DNA from: JADFXI01 sp963784135
GTDB taxonomy: Bacteria > Nitrospirota > Thermodesulfovibrionia > Thermodesulfovibrionales > Dissulfurispiraceae
DNA: 64,000 bases
Direction: 5' to 3'
Assembly: GCA_963784135.1 (NCBI GenBank)
Contig: CAWAQG010000004.1
Span: 620,001 to 684,000 of the forward strand
Below the pieces are notes generated by a model, which was given only the letters and a program-made list of their open reading frames with translations, was not told the DNA's origin and made no database searches. The number at the start of each line of letters is the position of its first letter. The first letter of the stretch is position 1. Both the position numbers and the translations under genes were made by a program. Positions 7,917-17,625 of this stretch are shown one piece after another.

Positions 7917-8111
7917 CAGGGCAAACGCACTATGTGTTTTTCGAGTAAAAACTAACTGCAATATTGCCATAAACTCCAAAATTTCGGCTTATAAGTCGTC
8001 ATTCCCGCAGTCCGTTAGCGGGAATCCAGGTTATTTGTGTCTGGATGCCCGATTAAGAACTTCGGGCATGACGAAAATTTCGGCTTTCTGGCGCATAGTG
8101 CGTTTGCCCTG
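7917..8111. mobile_element. MITE-like element with 18-bp terminal inverted repeats and 10-bp target duplication
   Basis: Terminal repeat CAGGGCAAACGCACTATG (7917-7934) is the exact reverse complement of 8094-8111. The flanks carry TTACCCGGAC at 7907-7916 and again at 8112-8121, a target duplication of about 10 bp. Inside are two dRS3-like hairpins in inverted order (about 7999-8032 and 8040-8073), each next to AAAATTTCGGCTT. No coding potential. It occupies most of the 495-bp gap between the divergent cupin and 8238 genes. Confidence 0.75.
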
Positions 8112-8237
8112 TTACCCGGACCCCCTGGATTGGTCAATAGCCGGTTATGGTGTTATAATATAAAAGTTAACGCTTTTAACGCGCCGTCTATATATGTCAA
8201 GTATATCATGCCTGCTGTCTGAGGAGGGGTGTTACTT

Positions 8238-8438
8238 ATGAATGAACTGGAAAAACTCGAAAAATTGTTTTACCACTGGAAGGAACATAATATGGAACAT
8301 GCCGAGACATACAAGATGTGGGCCGAGAAAACTGCCCGCCTCGGTCAGCATCAGTTGTCCGAGATTCTTACCCGCCTTTCTTACGATGCTAAAGCCATGG
8401 ACACCCTTTTTGATGAGGCGGTCCGGTCGATAAAGTAA
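8238..8438 (+). CDS. Small helical protein, unknown function
   Basis: 66 residues from the ATG at 8238, with GAGGAGGGG 9-10 nt upstream; a GTG at 8229 would overlap that Shine-Dalgarno site and is rejected. Composition is amphipathic helical with His, Trp and Met residues (YHWKEHNMEHAETYKMW). No signal or membrane segment. It precedes moxR by 37 bp on the same strand and may be the first gene of that operon. Function unknown. Confidence 0.6.
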   Translation: MNELEKLEKLFYHWKEHNMEHAETYKMWAEKTARLGQHQLSEILTRLSYDAKAMDTLFDEAVRSIK

Positions 8439-8475
8439 GCGCACGCTCTTTATCGGCAGGCGAACAGGTAACATA

Positions 8476-9414
8476 ATGGCAAAGGGAAACGGAAGTCAGA
8501 AGATCAATGATATCATAGAATTTCTTTCAGGATATCTGCACGGAAAGGAGCATGCGCTAAGGCTGGCGCTCATTGTTTTTTTTTCTAAAGGACATCTTCT
8601 TATAGAAGATTTGCCCGGACTGGGCAAAACAACTCTGGCGATTGCAATAGCCAAGGCGCTCGGTCTTGATTTCGGCAGGATACAGTGTACCAGCGATCTT
8701 TTGCCTACAGACATCACCGGACTATCAATTTACAACAAAAATACCGGAGAATTTGAATTTCGCTCCGGACCTGTATTCAATAATATTGTGCTGATAGATG
8801 AAATTAACCGGGCCACTCCAAAGACGCAAAGTGCGCTTATAGAGAGCATGGGCGAGAAGCAGGCGACTATCGAGCGGCAGACCTACCAGTTGCCCAAGCC
8901 TTTCTTCGTGATCGCTACGCAAAACCCTGTGGAGCAATTCGGCACCTTTCCTCTTCCCGAATCCCAATTAGACCGTTTCATGATGAAAATAAGCATAGGC
9001 TACCCTACAAGGAAAGCGGAAAAAGAGATTTTAAAGGGAGGCAGCAAGAGGGCCGAGTTATACAGCATTAAGCCTATGATGGATAAAAATGAAGTGCTTG
9101 CCATTAATGAGAATATAAGAAATGAAGTATATGTTTCGGACAAAATCCTTGAGTATATGCTCAATATTATTGAGACGACGCGGAGCAGCAAATATCTGAC
9201 AGCCGGTCTTTCTACGAGGGGGGCGCTGGCAATACATTATACTGCAAGGACCAATGCCTACTTTAATGGAAGGGACTTTGTTATTCCTGAAGATATCAGG
9301 GAGCTTTCGGATTATCTGATACCTCACAGGGTCATCTTCAGGGAGGAATATGAACATCTTGAAAAAAGGGAGATCGTTCAATCGCTAATCGAAAAGATAC
9401 CGGCCCCGGTGTAA
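8476..9414 (+). CDS. MoxR-family AAA+ ATPase
   Basis: 312 residues. Walker A DLPGLGKTT (residues about 45-53), Walker B NIVLIDEINRA (about 108-118), sensor-1 ATQNPVEQFGTFPLPESQ and arginine-finger region LDRFMMK are clear. MoxR ATPases act as chaperones that mature enzyme complexes or respond to envelope stress, typically with DUF58 and transglutaminase partners, exactly the order here. The stop codon is followed directly by the probable true N-terminus of the DUF58 gene. Confidence 0.93.
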   Translation: MAKGNGSQKINDIIEFLSGYLHGKEHALRLALIVFFSKGHLLIEDLPGLGKTTLAIAIAKALGLDFGRIQCTSDLLPTDITGLSIYNKNTGEFEFRSGPVFNNIVLIDEINRATPKTQSALIESMGEKQATIERQTYQLPKPFFVIATQNPVEQFGTFPLPESQLDRFMMKISIGYPTRKAEKEILKGGSKRAELYSIKPMMDKNEVLAINENIRNEVYVSDKILEYMLNIIETTRSSKYLTAGLSTRGALAIHYTARTNAYFNGRDFVIPEDIRELSDYLIPHRVIFREEYEHLEKREIVQSLIEKIPAPV

Positions 9415-9509
9415 TAAAAATTGCAAGGGCGGGCTGGCTTTACATTGTCCTGACATTATTTCTCGGCTTTTCGGCCATCAATACCGGCAACAACCTCGTC
9501 TATCTTATT

Positions 9510-10283
9510 GTGGCTGCGTTCCTGGGTTTAATGGGTGTTTCGGGTTTTTTCGGAAGGAACAACTTATCGGGATTGAAGGTAGCGCTTGATCTTCCCGACG
9601 AGATTTTTGCGGCAACCCATGTCCCGGTGAAAATTACGCTGCTGAACAGCAGGAGAATACTGCCGGCTTTTTTAATTAGAGTGAGAATTGACGATAAGGA
9701 AGCGCTGTTTCCTTTTGTGGCTGCAAAGGGCGCGGGGACAAAATATGTGGATTTTTATTTTCCCCGGAGAGGCAGCTATCGCATTGAGCCGCCGTATCTG
9801 TCGTCTGTATATCCTTTCAACTTTTTTACCAGATTCAAGGCAACTGCCGCTGCATATGAGACAGTTGTGTTTCCGCAGGTCAAAAAGTGTGAACTGCACA
9901 GTTTTTTTGCAGACCGGGCCATGCATGGCGGGGAGCATTACGCTCAAAAATCCGGATACGATGGGGAGATGGTGTCGATAAGGAACTATACCTCCGGCGA
10001 TCCCTCCAAATATATACATTGGAAATCGAGCGCCAAGACGGGCGAACTTAAAACCAAGGAGTTTCTAATGGCGTCCCAACAGCCTGTTCTGATCGATTTT
10101 GAAAACGTGGATATCCGGGACAGAGAGGAAAAAATATCATGTATAACATACTTCATAATAAAAGCTTTCAGGAACCGGATACCCGTTGGTCTGAAGTTGA
10201 CAGGCACAATCTATAAGCCCGGTTTGTCGAAAACACACAAGATAAACATGCTAAGGGAGCTTGCTTTATATGGTGAGCAATAA
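9510..10283 (+). CDS. DUF58-domain protein (N-terminus probably extends upstream)
   Basis: DUF58 core with the VWA-like region RNYTSGDPSKYIHWKSSAKT, the usual partner of MoxR. The only ordinary start is GTG at 9510, giving 257 residues, but the frame is open back to 9363 and the upstream codons encode ARAGWLYIVLTLFLGFS... INTGNN, the membrane hairpin normally found at the DUF58 N-terminus. No ATG, GTG or TTG exists there; ATA (9414), ATT (9420) or translational coupling with moxR are options. The 3' end overlaps the next gene by 14 nt. Confidence 0.82.
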   Translation: MAAFLGLMGVSGFFGRNNLSGLKVALDLPDEIFAATHVPVKITLLNSRRILPAFLIRVRIDDKEALFPFVAAKGAGTKYVDFYFPRRGSYRIEPPYLSSVYPFNFFTRFKATAAAYETVVFPQVKKCELHSFFADRAMHGGEHYAQKSGYDGEMVSIRNYTSGDPSKYIHWKSSAKTGELKTKEFLMASQQPVLIDFENVDIRDREEKISCITYFIIKAFRNRIPVGLKLTGTIYKPGLSKTHKINMLRELALYGEQ

Positions 10284-12207
10284 CAGGTTGATCAGAATTG
10301 AGGATGTGGTAAAAGTGCTGACCTATGCCATTGGCGCGATCGGGTTTCTTTCTGTTGCGCCTCATGTGCCCCCATTGTTTGCCGCGGGCTTTGCCTGCTT
10401 TTACTTTATTTCAGCGGTGATCGAATACAGGAAGGTGGTACTTGTTCCGCGCTGGATGCTTACAGTTATAGCCATAGCGTTTATTATTTTCACCTTTACC
10501 CGAATGAGTATGGAAAATTTTGTCCTTCCTTCTATTGAGGCCCTTTCAGTCCTGCTTCTCATTAAATTATTTGAGGACAAGAGATTCAGGGATTACATGC
10601 AGATTTATTTGATGTCGGTATTGTTATTGGCAGGAGCGGCGCTTCTTTCGCTCGATATGGTCTTTCTTGCCTACTTTGCGGCCTTGACAGCGCTCTGTTC
10701 GACAGCTCTGGTCCTGCTTACCTATTACTCCCAGGACAGGGGAATGGAGCTTCAAGCCGCGGTTGTGAGGCGCATTATTACCAAATCCCTGCTGATACCG
10801 CTGGCGGCTGCGCCTATGACGGTCATACTGTTTATTGTTCTGCCTCGTACCAGTTACCCGATGTTCGACTTCCTCAACAGGAGCGGCGGCGCTGCTACGG
10901 GTTTTACCGACCATGTGCAACTCGGAACGGTTTCGGGCATTCAGGAAGACACTACGATTATTTTTCGCGCAAGCATGGAGAAAATAAATGAGGACCTGTT
11001 GTACTGGAGAGGCATTGTGCTCGATTATTTTGATGGGACATCATGGAAGAGTTCGCTGAAAGCGCCTGCAGAAGTTGCTCAGTATCCCGACATTCCGGGT
11101 AAACACGTTCAACAAACTATTTATCTGGAGCCTTATGAAAATAAATATGTTTTTGCTCTGGATAAGCCGCTGAACATTTCTCTGCAGGGCATTCAGAGAC
11201 AGCGAGGTTTGACCTTTTCGGAACCTGAAAATATAACAAAACGAATTAAATACCATGCATGGTCGAGCCTCGCCGGAGTATTGCCGGAGATAACGATTAA
11301 CAGGGACCTTTACTTGCAATTGCCTGCAGAAGTCCCGGGGAAGACGGATAAGATAAGGGCGCTGGTAAGACGTCTTGCCGGGAATGATACTGAGGCGACT
11401 GTCAGCTCGATGCTTTCTTTTCTGAAGAACGGCAATTACAGGTACGGTCTGCAAAACCTGCCCTTGACAACTCACCCTCTGGAAGACTTCCTTTTCAAGT
11501 ACCGGTATGGCAACTGTGAATACTTTGCCTCGGCGATGGCGGTCATGCTGAGAGTCGCCGGTATTCCTTCAAGGCTGGTTGGAGGCTACCGGGGCGGCTA
11601 CTACAACGAAATGGGAGGGTATTATATAATCCCGCAAAGAAATGCACATGTTTGGGTAGAGGTATATTTGGACCATAAGGGCTGGGTCAGGGTGGACCCG
11701 ACACCGATAAGCGGCGGCGCTTTCGAAGGGGGCTTAAGGAAGGACCTGTTTTTCACCATGCGGCTGGTGTTTGATTCCTTCAGCTATGCCTGGAATGCTT
11801 CGGTAATTAATTATGACATTGAGGGTCAGCTATCGCTCCTCAATGCATTGCGCGCGGGAATTAAAAGGCCCGCTTTCAAGTTCAAACTCGGCAAAGAGGG
11901 TGTAATCCGATACTCGCTGCTTACATGTGTTACTGTTATTGTCTTCTATGCTTTTATTCTTCTTGTTCAGAGGAGAAAGGGCGCCTCGGAACACATCCTG
12001 CGGCTATTCCTGAAAAAAGCGGGTAAGCTTGGCTACGTAAAAATGAAGTCCGAAGGCCTCGAGGAATTTGTGATGAAGATCGAAGATGCTGATAAAAGGG
12101 AGAGGGCCTCTTTGTTCGTAAGAGAATTTGAAAAGTATTATTTCAGGGACGAAGATATAAGGCCTGAAACCTCGAGACGGCTGAAACATCTAATAAAGGT
12201 GATTTAA
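10270..12207 (+). CDS. TgpA-like membrane transglutaminase (DUF3488 + transglutaminase core + DUF4129)
   Basis: 645 residues from ATG 10270, with AAGGGAG 10 nt upstream; the TTG at 10261 is too close to that site. The N-terminal ~200 residues form about six or seven membrane helices. A periplasmic transglutaminase core follows with the triad Cys in YGNCEYFASAM, His in NAHVWVEV and Asp in VRVDPTP. Another membrane helix (about residue 565-585) precedes a cytoplasmic tail. It closes the moxR operon, overlapping DUF58 by 14 nt. Substrate unknown. Confidence 0.9.
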   Translation: MVSNNRLIRIEDVVKVLTYAIGAIGFLSVAPHVPPLFAAGFACFYFISAVIEYRKVVLVPRWMLTVIAIAFIIFTFTRMSMENFVLPSIEALSVLLLIKLFEDKRFRDYMQIYLMSVLLLAGAALLSLDMVFLAYFAALTALCSTALVLLTYYSQDRGMELQAAVVRRIITKSLLIPLAAAPMTVILFIVLPRTSYPMFDFLNRSGGAATGFTDHVQLGTVSGIQEDTTIIFRASMEKINEDLLYWRGIVLDYFDGTSWKSSLKAPAEVAQYPDIPGKHVQQTIYLEPYENKYVFALDKPLNISLQGIQRQRGLTFSEPENITKRIKYHAWSSLAGVLPEITINRDLYLQLPAEVPGKTDKIRALVRRLAGNDTEATVSSMLSFLKNGNYRYGLQNLPLTTHPLEDFLFKYRYGNCEYFASAMAVMLRVAGIPSRLVGGYRGGYYNEMGGYYIIPQRNAHVWVEVYLDHKGWVRVDPTPISGGAFEGGLRKDLFFTMRLVFDSFSYAWNASVINYDIEGQLSLLNALRAGIKRPAFKFKLGKEGVIRYSLLTCVTVIVFYAFILLVQRRKGASEHILRLFLKKAGKLGYVKMKSEGLEEFVMKIEDADKRERASLFVREFEKYYFRDEDIRPETSRRLKHLIKVI

Positions 12208-12241
12208 CTTTAATTTGCAGGTCCCTGACTGCACAAGTTAT

Positions 12242-13774
12242 TTATTCGCGGGCCCTTGATGCCCAGATTATTATCGCATCCACCATCGCCTTTATGGTTG
12301 CTTCTTTTGGAACAATGGAGACTTTCAATCCCGCCTTTTTTAGGGCACGTTCAGTGACCGGTCCTATGGCTGCGAGCGCAGCCGGTTTCAGGAGGGACAT
12401 TGCTTCATCTCCGATCATTTCGATGAAATTGGTGAATGTGGCCGCACTGGTAAAGGTGGCAACCGAGATACGCCCCTCTTGCAGGAAGCGTTTAAGTCTT
12501 TTGCCGTGTTTTTCAGGCTTGACCGTGCGGTAGGCCACCGGCGTATCTATCTCTCCGCCTGATTCCCGTACCTTTTGAGGAAAGACCTCTCTGGCCGCCT
12601 CTGCCCGCGGCAACAGAAACCTCAACCCTTTAAGGCTGCCGCCCGGCGCTTGGCGGCTGAAGATGCTTATCAGTCCCTCGGCGTTGAACTCTTCGGGAAT
12701 AATATCAACCTTTAACCCATAACTTCTCATGGCCCCTGCTGTCCTTGTGCCTATGGCGCACAATTTTATGCCCTTCAGATCTCTTATGTCCATGTCTTTG
12801 GCAAGAAAGCGCTGAATAAAGAATTTGAATCCGTTCGCGCTGGTAAAGATAAGCCAGTCATACGAGTCTATCGCATCTATTGCGGCATCCAGCGAATCAA
12901 AGTTTTCAGGCGGGACCGTCTTTATGGTAGGGAATTCAAAAATTTCGGCCCCGAGATCTTCCAGCGCTGAGTAATCCTGTGTATATTCCCTTGTTATCAG
13001 GATTCTGTGGCCAAAGAGCGGTTTTTTTTCGTACCAGTTGAGAGCATCTCTCAGCCTCACCACATTGCCGACAACCATCACTGCAGGAGGACGTAATATC
13101 TCTTTCTTTACCTGTCCCGCAATATCGCCCAATGTTCCGACAACGGTCTTCTGGTCGGGCCGGGTCCCCCAGCGCACTACTGCTGCCGGCGTGTCTGCGG
13201 GTTTCCCATGCTCGATAAGTTTTGAAGCAATCTGCTCTATGTTCTTCACTCCCATTAGAAATACAAGCGTATCAAAGCCCGAATACGAGTTTTGCCCACT
13301 CAATGGCGCTTTCAGTTTTAGTCAGGTCTTCATTTCCGGTGATTACGGAAAAAGAGGACGAATACTTACGGTGTGTGAGGGGAATTCCAGCATAGGCCGG
13401 AGCAGCAATGGAAGAACTGATTCCGGGTACGACTTCAAACTCGATCCCTTCTGCGACAAGCGCTTCAGCCTCTTCCCCCCGCGGCCGAAGATAAAAGGAT
13501 CGCCCCCCTTTAATCTGCATACAAGCTTGCCTTTTTTAGCTTCGCTGATCAGCGCCTGGTTTATCTGGTCCTGTGTCATCTCATGATGCCCGCCGCGCTT
13601 GCCGGCATAGATAAATTCAGCGTCATGATTAATGTAATTCAGAATCTGCGCATTAAGATGAAAGTCATAAACGACAGTTTCGGCTTTCTGGAGCCACCGC
13701 ATCCCTTTTACGGTCAAAAGGCCGATATCTCCGGGGCCGGCTCCAATAAGGTAGACCTTGCCTTTTTTACTCAT
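12242..13774 (-). pseudogene. CobA-HemD fusion (SUMT + uroporphyrinogen-III synthase), two single-base frameshifts
   Basis: The N-terminal SUMT half begins MSKKGKVYLIGAGPGDIGLL (13774) with CRLKGGDPFIFGRGG, then leaves frame at the C-run 13475-13480 (one base short; restoring it gives GRGGEEAEALVAEG). The middle piece, VVPGISSSIAAPAYAGIPLTH, is in another frame until about 13280-13287, where one extra base returns to the first frame (GFDTLVFLMGVKN). The rest is SUMT C-terminus plus HemD. Expected reactions: cyclisation of hydroxymethylbilane and methylation to precorrin-2. Net frame is restored, which suggests sequencing error rather than decay. Confidence 0.85.
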
Positions 13775-13810
13775 TGTCTATTGCCCATTGCCTATAGCCT
13801 ATTGCCTGTA

Positions 13811-14788
13811 TTAACTGCTTATTTCGCCGTTAATCGGCGGGATGTTCCTGCCGTATACTTCATCAAGGATCTCTTTGGCGCCCATGGCAAGAAGATTTTC
13901 CGCCAGACGCACACCGAGCGCTTCTGCATTATCAGGGTCGCCTTCGATGCTGCTTTTCACAATCCTGTCTCCTGTAACGCTTCCCACGAGTCCGTCTATC
14001 GTGATAGTGCCGCTGAGCAGTCTGGCGTGAGCGGCAATCGGGACCTGACATCCTCCTTCGAGACGTTTCAGAAGCGCCCTCTCGGCCCTCACGCAAATGG
14101 CGGTTTCAGAGTGGTTGAGCCGACTGATAAGTGAATTGATAATTTTGTCATCAATCCTGCATTCGATGCCGACAGCCCCCTGGCCGATAGCAGGCAAGCT
14201 TGTTTCCGGCAGGAGTATTTCGGTAATCCGGTCTTGCCATCCGAGCCTCCTGACTCCGGCAACAGCCAGGATTATGGCATCAAACCGGCCTTCATCGAGC
14301 TTCTTAAGGCGTGTATTGAGATTGCCTCTCAATTGTTCGATTTTCAAATCGGGCCTTTTATGGAGGAGTTGGCTGGAGCGGCGCAGGCTGCTGGTCCCTA
14401 TCCTGGCGCCCTGGGGCAGACCATTAAAACTCGTTGTCCTGAACTGTCCGTCCTTAATCGCCGATATAAAAGCGTCACGCGGGTCCTCGCGCTCGCAAAT
14501 GACCGCAAGATGAAGTCCCGGAGGAAACTCCGTAGGCACATCTTTCATGCTGTGGACAGCGATATCAGCCGTCCCTTCCAGGAGAGCTTCCTCTATCTCT
14601 TTGACGAAGAGTCCTTTGCCGCCCACTTTTGCAAGAGGAACATCGAGTATTTTATCCCCTGTGGTCTTGATCTTGTTGAGTTCTATCTGCACGCCGGCAG
14701 AAAGTTTTTCGAGACTGGCCTTTACCCATTCCGCCTGCCACAGGGCAAGCGCGCTGCCGCGGGTGCCGATTATGATTTTAGTCTTCAA
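13811..14788 (-). CDS. hemC: Porphobilinogen deaminase (hydroxymethylbilane synthase)
   Basis: Polymerises four porphobilinogens to hydroxymethylbilane. 325 residues starting MKTKIIIGTRGSALALWQAE. The dipyrromethane-cofactor Cys is at residue 247 in RLEGGCQVPIAAHA, and the Arg-rich segment GTSSLRRSSQL is present. Its start overlaps the 3' end of hemA by 11 nt, so the two are translationally coupled; cobA-hemD follows 36 bp downstream. Confidence 0.96.
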   Translation of the reverse strand: MKTKIIIGTRGSALALWQAEWVKASLEKLSAGVQIELNKIKTTGDKILDVPLAKVGGKGLFVKEIEEALLEGTADIAVHSMKDVPTEFPPGLHLAVICEREDPRDAFISAIKDGQFRTTSFNGLPQGARIGTSSLRRSSQLLHKRPDLKIEQLRGNLNTRLKKLDEGRFDAIILAVAGVRRLGWQDRITEILLPETSLPAIGQGAVGIECRIDDKIINSLISRLNHSETAICVRAERALLKRLEGGCQVPIAAHARLLSGTITIDGLVGSVTGDRIVKSSIEGDPDNAEALGVRLAENLLAMGAKEILDEVYGRNIPPINGEISS

Positions 14789-16052
14789 CGTTGCCTCCGT
14801 TAATACCGTACAGTTTCTTTATCATTGCAATAAGTTCGTCTCTGTCTTCGGCATCTTCCCTAAGCGCAGAGGTCGGTGGATGGATCAGCTTATTGACAAT
14901 TGCCGTTGCAAGGTATTCCACTGCTTTTAAACGGTCTTCGCCCAAATCGGGAAATTTTCCCCTGAATTTTTCGAGCTCTTCATTTTTTATCCCTTCGGCC
15001 TTCTGGCGCAGCGCTAAAATGGTCGGCACCGAATCCAGCGAGGACATCCATTTTATGAACTTTTCAACCTCTTCAGTTATGATCTCTTCAGCCTTTTCGG
15101 CTTCTTTTCTCCTTTCAAGAATATTGGAGTCGATCACTTCCTGCAGGTCATCGACATCATAAAGGTATACATTTTCGAGCTTGTTTATTTCAGGGTCAAT
15201 GTTCCTCGGCACTGATATGTCGATTATAAAGACCGGCCGGTGTTTTCTCTCCTTCATCACTTTGTTCATTTGTTCCCTGACAAGTATATAAGAAGGGGCG
15301 CCGGTAGAGCAGATAATAATGTCCATGTGCGCAAGTTCGTGCAAAAAGTCCTCGAAGCGCACCGCCCTGCCGTTGAATTCGCCCGCCAGTTCACAACCGC
15401 GTTCGTAAGTCCTGTTGACAACCGCGACTTCTTTGACCCCGTTATTTACAAGGTGGCGTGCGGCCAGTTCAGCCATTTCTCCGGCTCCAAGGAGCATGAA
15501 TGACTTGCCGGAGAGATCGGTAAATATTTTTTTTGCGAGTTCAACTGCGGCAAAACTGATCGAAACTGCATTTTCAGCTATTTTGGTTTCCGTTCGCACC
15601 CGCTTGGCCGTTGAGATGGCCTTCTTGAACAGTTTGTTGAGCAGTATGCCGGTTGTCTTTTTGCTCAGTGCAAAATCAAACACGTCTTTGAGCTGGCCGA
15701 GGATTTGCGGCTCTCCCAGGACCATCGAATCGAGACTGGAAGCGACCCGCAGGACGTGTCTGACTGCATCCGCTTCCGTATACGAGTAAAGTGATTCCTC
15801 GAAATCCTTTCTGATTATATTGTGAAAGGAAGACAGGAAATTTTTTATATTTTCAACCGCAACAGCGGTATCGCTCACGCAGGTATATATCTCGACCCTG
15901 TTGCATGTGGAAAGCAGCGCGACCTCTTTCACCTCCGGGATTTTACGGAGGCCGAACACGCCTTCTTCGAGCCTGGCTCCGGTGAAGGCGAGTTTTTCTC
16001 TTGTTTCAACGTTGGCTGTTTTGTGATTTAATCCTACGACAAGAACTTTCAT
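14778..16052 (-). CDS. hemA: Glutamyl-tRNA reductase
   Basis: First committed step of the C5 heme pathway, reducing Glu-tRNA to glutamate-1-semialdehyde. The start is ATG 16052 (MKVLVVGLNHKTANVETREK), giving 424 residues; the longer open frame upstream runs through ccsA. Catalytic Cys50 lies in LLSTCNRVEIY, and a Rossmann NADPH site reads LLGAGEMAELAARHL. Overlaps ccsA by 4 nt (ATGA) and hemC by 11 nt. No hemL or hemB is seen nearby. Confidence 0.96.
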   Translation of the reverse strand: MKVLVVGLNHKTANVETREKLAFTGARLEEGVFGLRKIPEVKEVALLSTCNRVEIYTCVSDTAVAVENIKNFLSSFHNIIRKDFEESLYSYTEADAVRHVLRVASSLDSMVLGEPQILGQLKDVFDFALSKKTTGILLNKLFKKAISTAKRVRTETKIAENAVSISFAAVELAKKIFTDLSGKSFMLLGAGEMAELAARHLVNNGVKEVAVVNRTYERGCELAGEFNGRAVRFEDFLHELAHMDIIICSTGAPSYILVREQMNKVMKERKHRPVFIIDISVPRNIDPEINKLENVYLYDVDDLQEVIDSNILERRKEAEKAEEIITEEVEKFIKWMSSLDSVPTILALRQKAEGIKNEELEKFRGKFPDLGEDRLKAVEYLATAIVNKLIHPPTSALREDAEDRDELIAMIKKLYGINGGNVED

Positions 16053-16867
16053 GAGAATGAATGCAGGCTCTTGGTAGAGATAAAATTGACCCCGAAAAAA
16101 GTGAACAGAACGATAAGAAAGCCGATAATTGAGAGAAGGGCGGCTCTCTTGCCTCTCCAACCTGCCGTCAGCCTGATATGCAGGATAAGGGCATAAATAA
16201 ACCATGTTATAAGCGACCATACTTCTTTCGGGTCCCAACGCCAATAACTTCCCCAGGCGCTCTCAGCCCATAATGCGCCGCTGATTATGGCGAGGGTCAA
16301 AAGAGGAAAGCCGAGCGTAATCATTTTATAGTTTATTTCGTCGAGCACCTGTATGCTCGGCAGCCTTTTGAAAAGGCCGTGCGTATGTTTCGACTTCAGA
16401 TAATGCTCCTGCAGCAGGTACATTATGCCGATACCGAAGGCCACGGCAAACGCTGCATTGCCGAGGAAGGCCAGGAAGGTATGTATGCCCAGCCAGTAGC
16501 TTTGCAGCACGGGGCTGAGCGGCCGTATTTCGCGTGGAAGCACCGATGAGGAAAGCATCAATATAAACACAATGGGCAGAATAAAAGAGCCCATAATGCC
16601 TATTTTATAGCGGTATTCCAGGAAAAAGAATATGAGTACAATGCACCAGGCGAAGAAGGACGCAGCCTCATGCATACTTGTGATCGGCAGATGCCCGGCA
16701 GCGACATAGCGGTAGACAATGCTTGCCGAGTGTATAAGGAAGCCGGCGCCGGTGACAATCAGCATCAGTTGAGATGATTCCCTGCTTCCCCTGAAAAGCT
16801 CGATAATGCCTATAATGGTTACCGCAAAATAACAGGTGAGGGCGAGTTCAAAAAGTGTGGTCCCCAT
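16049..16867 (-). CDS. ccsA: Cytochrome c assembly protein CcsA/ResC (HemX-type)
   Basis: Integral membrane protein of the heme handling (CcmC/CcsA) family, with eight predicted helices and the tryptophan-rich WWD motif GSYWRWDPKEVWSLITW near residue 215. The start MGTTLFELAL at 16867 forms TGATG with the stop of the upstream gene and is preferred to the Met 7 codons earlier. In this context it either delivers heme to apocytochromes (system II) or regulates HemA, as proposed for HemX. Next to hemA in an operon that would serve the multiheme cytochromes of this genome. Confidence 0.9.
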   Translation of the reverse strand: MGTTLFELALTCYFAVTIIGIIELFRGSRESSQLMLIVTGAGFLIHSASIVYRYVAAGHLPITSMHEAASFFAWCIVLIFFFLEYRYKIGIMGSFILPIVFILMLSSSVLPREIRPLSPVLQSYWLGIHTFLAFLGNAAFAVAFGIGIMYLLQEHYLKSKHTHGLFKRLPSIQVLDEINYKMITLGFPLLTLAIISGALWAESAWGSYWRWDPKEVWSLITWFIYALILHIRLTAGWRGKRAALLSIIGFLIVLFTFFGVNFISTKSLHSFS

Positions 16868-17622
16868 CAGAAGCAGCCAAGCTCGCAATCACTGATTTTT
16901 ATCTTCAATTCATTGGCGGCCTTTCCCACTTCCCCGAAGGGCACTTTTAACTCTTCAGCAATTTTCCTGGCAGCGGTGCAGCTGATTCTGCCGTCCACAG
17001 TCCTTACCTTCAACAAATGTTTGGTCCTGTCAAGGATGCGCTCTTCAATAACTGCATACATGCACGTTAATAACTCCTGGCCTGTTTTTCTGTCTTCAGG
17101 GTCAAAATACACAACGCGGGCAGAATAAACGTTTTTATCTGCGTTATGCGGCATACTGCGTCCTGGAAATACAATTATATCAGCATGTTTAATTAGCCTC
17201 AGCGCTGACGCCTTTTCCATTTCTTCTCCGCGAACACCCAATGTAAATATTACTACATCGGGATTCGAAAACTCAATTGCGGTGTTTCCTTCAACGATAA
17301 TGCCGTCAAGATGGGACAGCCTGTCGATTGCAATAGATACCGTCTCTTTGATCCCCTCCCGGGGACCCCGGACCCATAATACTTCTTCAGCTCCTGCTTT
17401 GAGCAGCCTGCCGGTGTCTTTATCTTTCCGGTCGAGGATGGCCCGGTCATCAATGAGTGATGTGTACAAAGCGGTTTTCGTACATTTGATAGCGCCCCAT
17501 CTGCGGTGTGCGCCCGGGTTGAGCGACTCCGAACTCAGCGCGGAAAGCAACACCGATGCGATAGTAGTTTTCCCGGAGCCGCTATGGCTGCCGCCAACGC
17601 CGATGATAAGAGGACGGACCAT
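16867..17622 (-). CDS. MobB-like P-loop protein with a C-terminal CxxxxC helical domain
   Basis: 251 residues. N-terminal P-loop GGSHSGSGKTTIASVLL resembles MobB/dethiobiotin-type GTPases; DGIIVEGNTAIEF fits the Walker B region. From residue about 200 a separate helical domain reads GRISCTAARKIAEEL... VGKAANELKIKISDCELGCF, ending CELGC plus Phe. The domain looks DNA- or metal-binding, but that is a guess. It sits 3 bp after topA and is coupled by TGATG to ccsA. Possible link to molybdenum cofactor or metalloenzyme maturation; substrate unknown. Confidence 0.65.
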   Translation of the reverse strand: MVRPLIIGVGGSHSGSGKTTIASVLLSALSSESLNPGAHRRWGAIKCTKTALYTSLIDDRAILDRKDKDTGRLLKAGAEEVLWVRGPREGIKETVSIAIDRLSHLDGIIVEGNTAIEFSNPDVVIFTLGVRGEEMEKASALRLIKHADIIVFPGRSMPHNADKNVYSARVVYFDPEDRKTGQELLTCMYAVIEERILDRTKHLLKVRTVDGRISCTAARKIAEELKVPFGEVGKAANELKIKISDCELGCF

Positions 17623-17625
17623 TGC

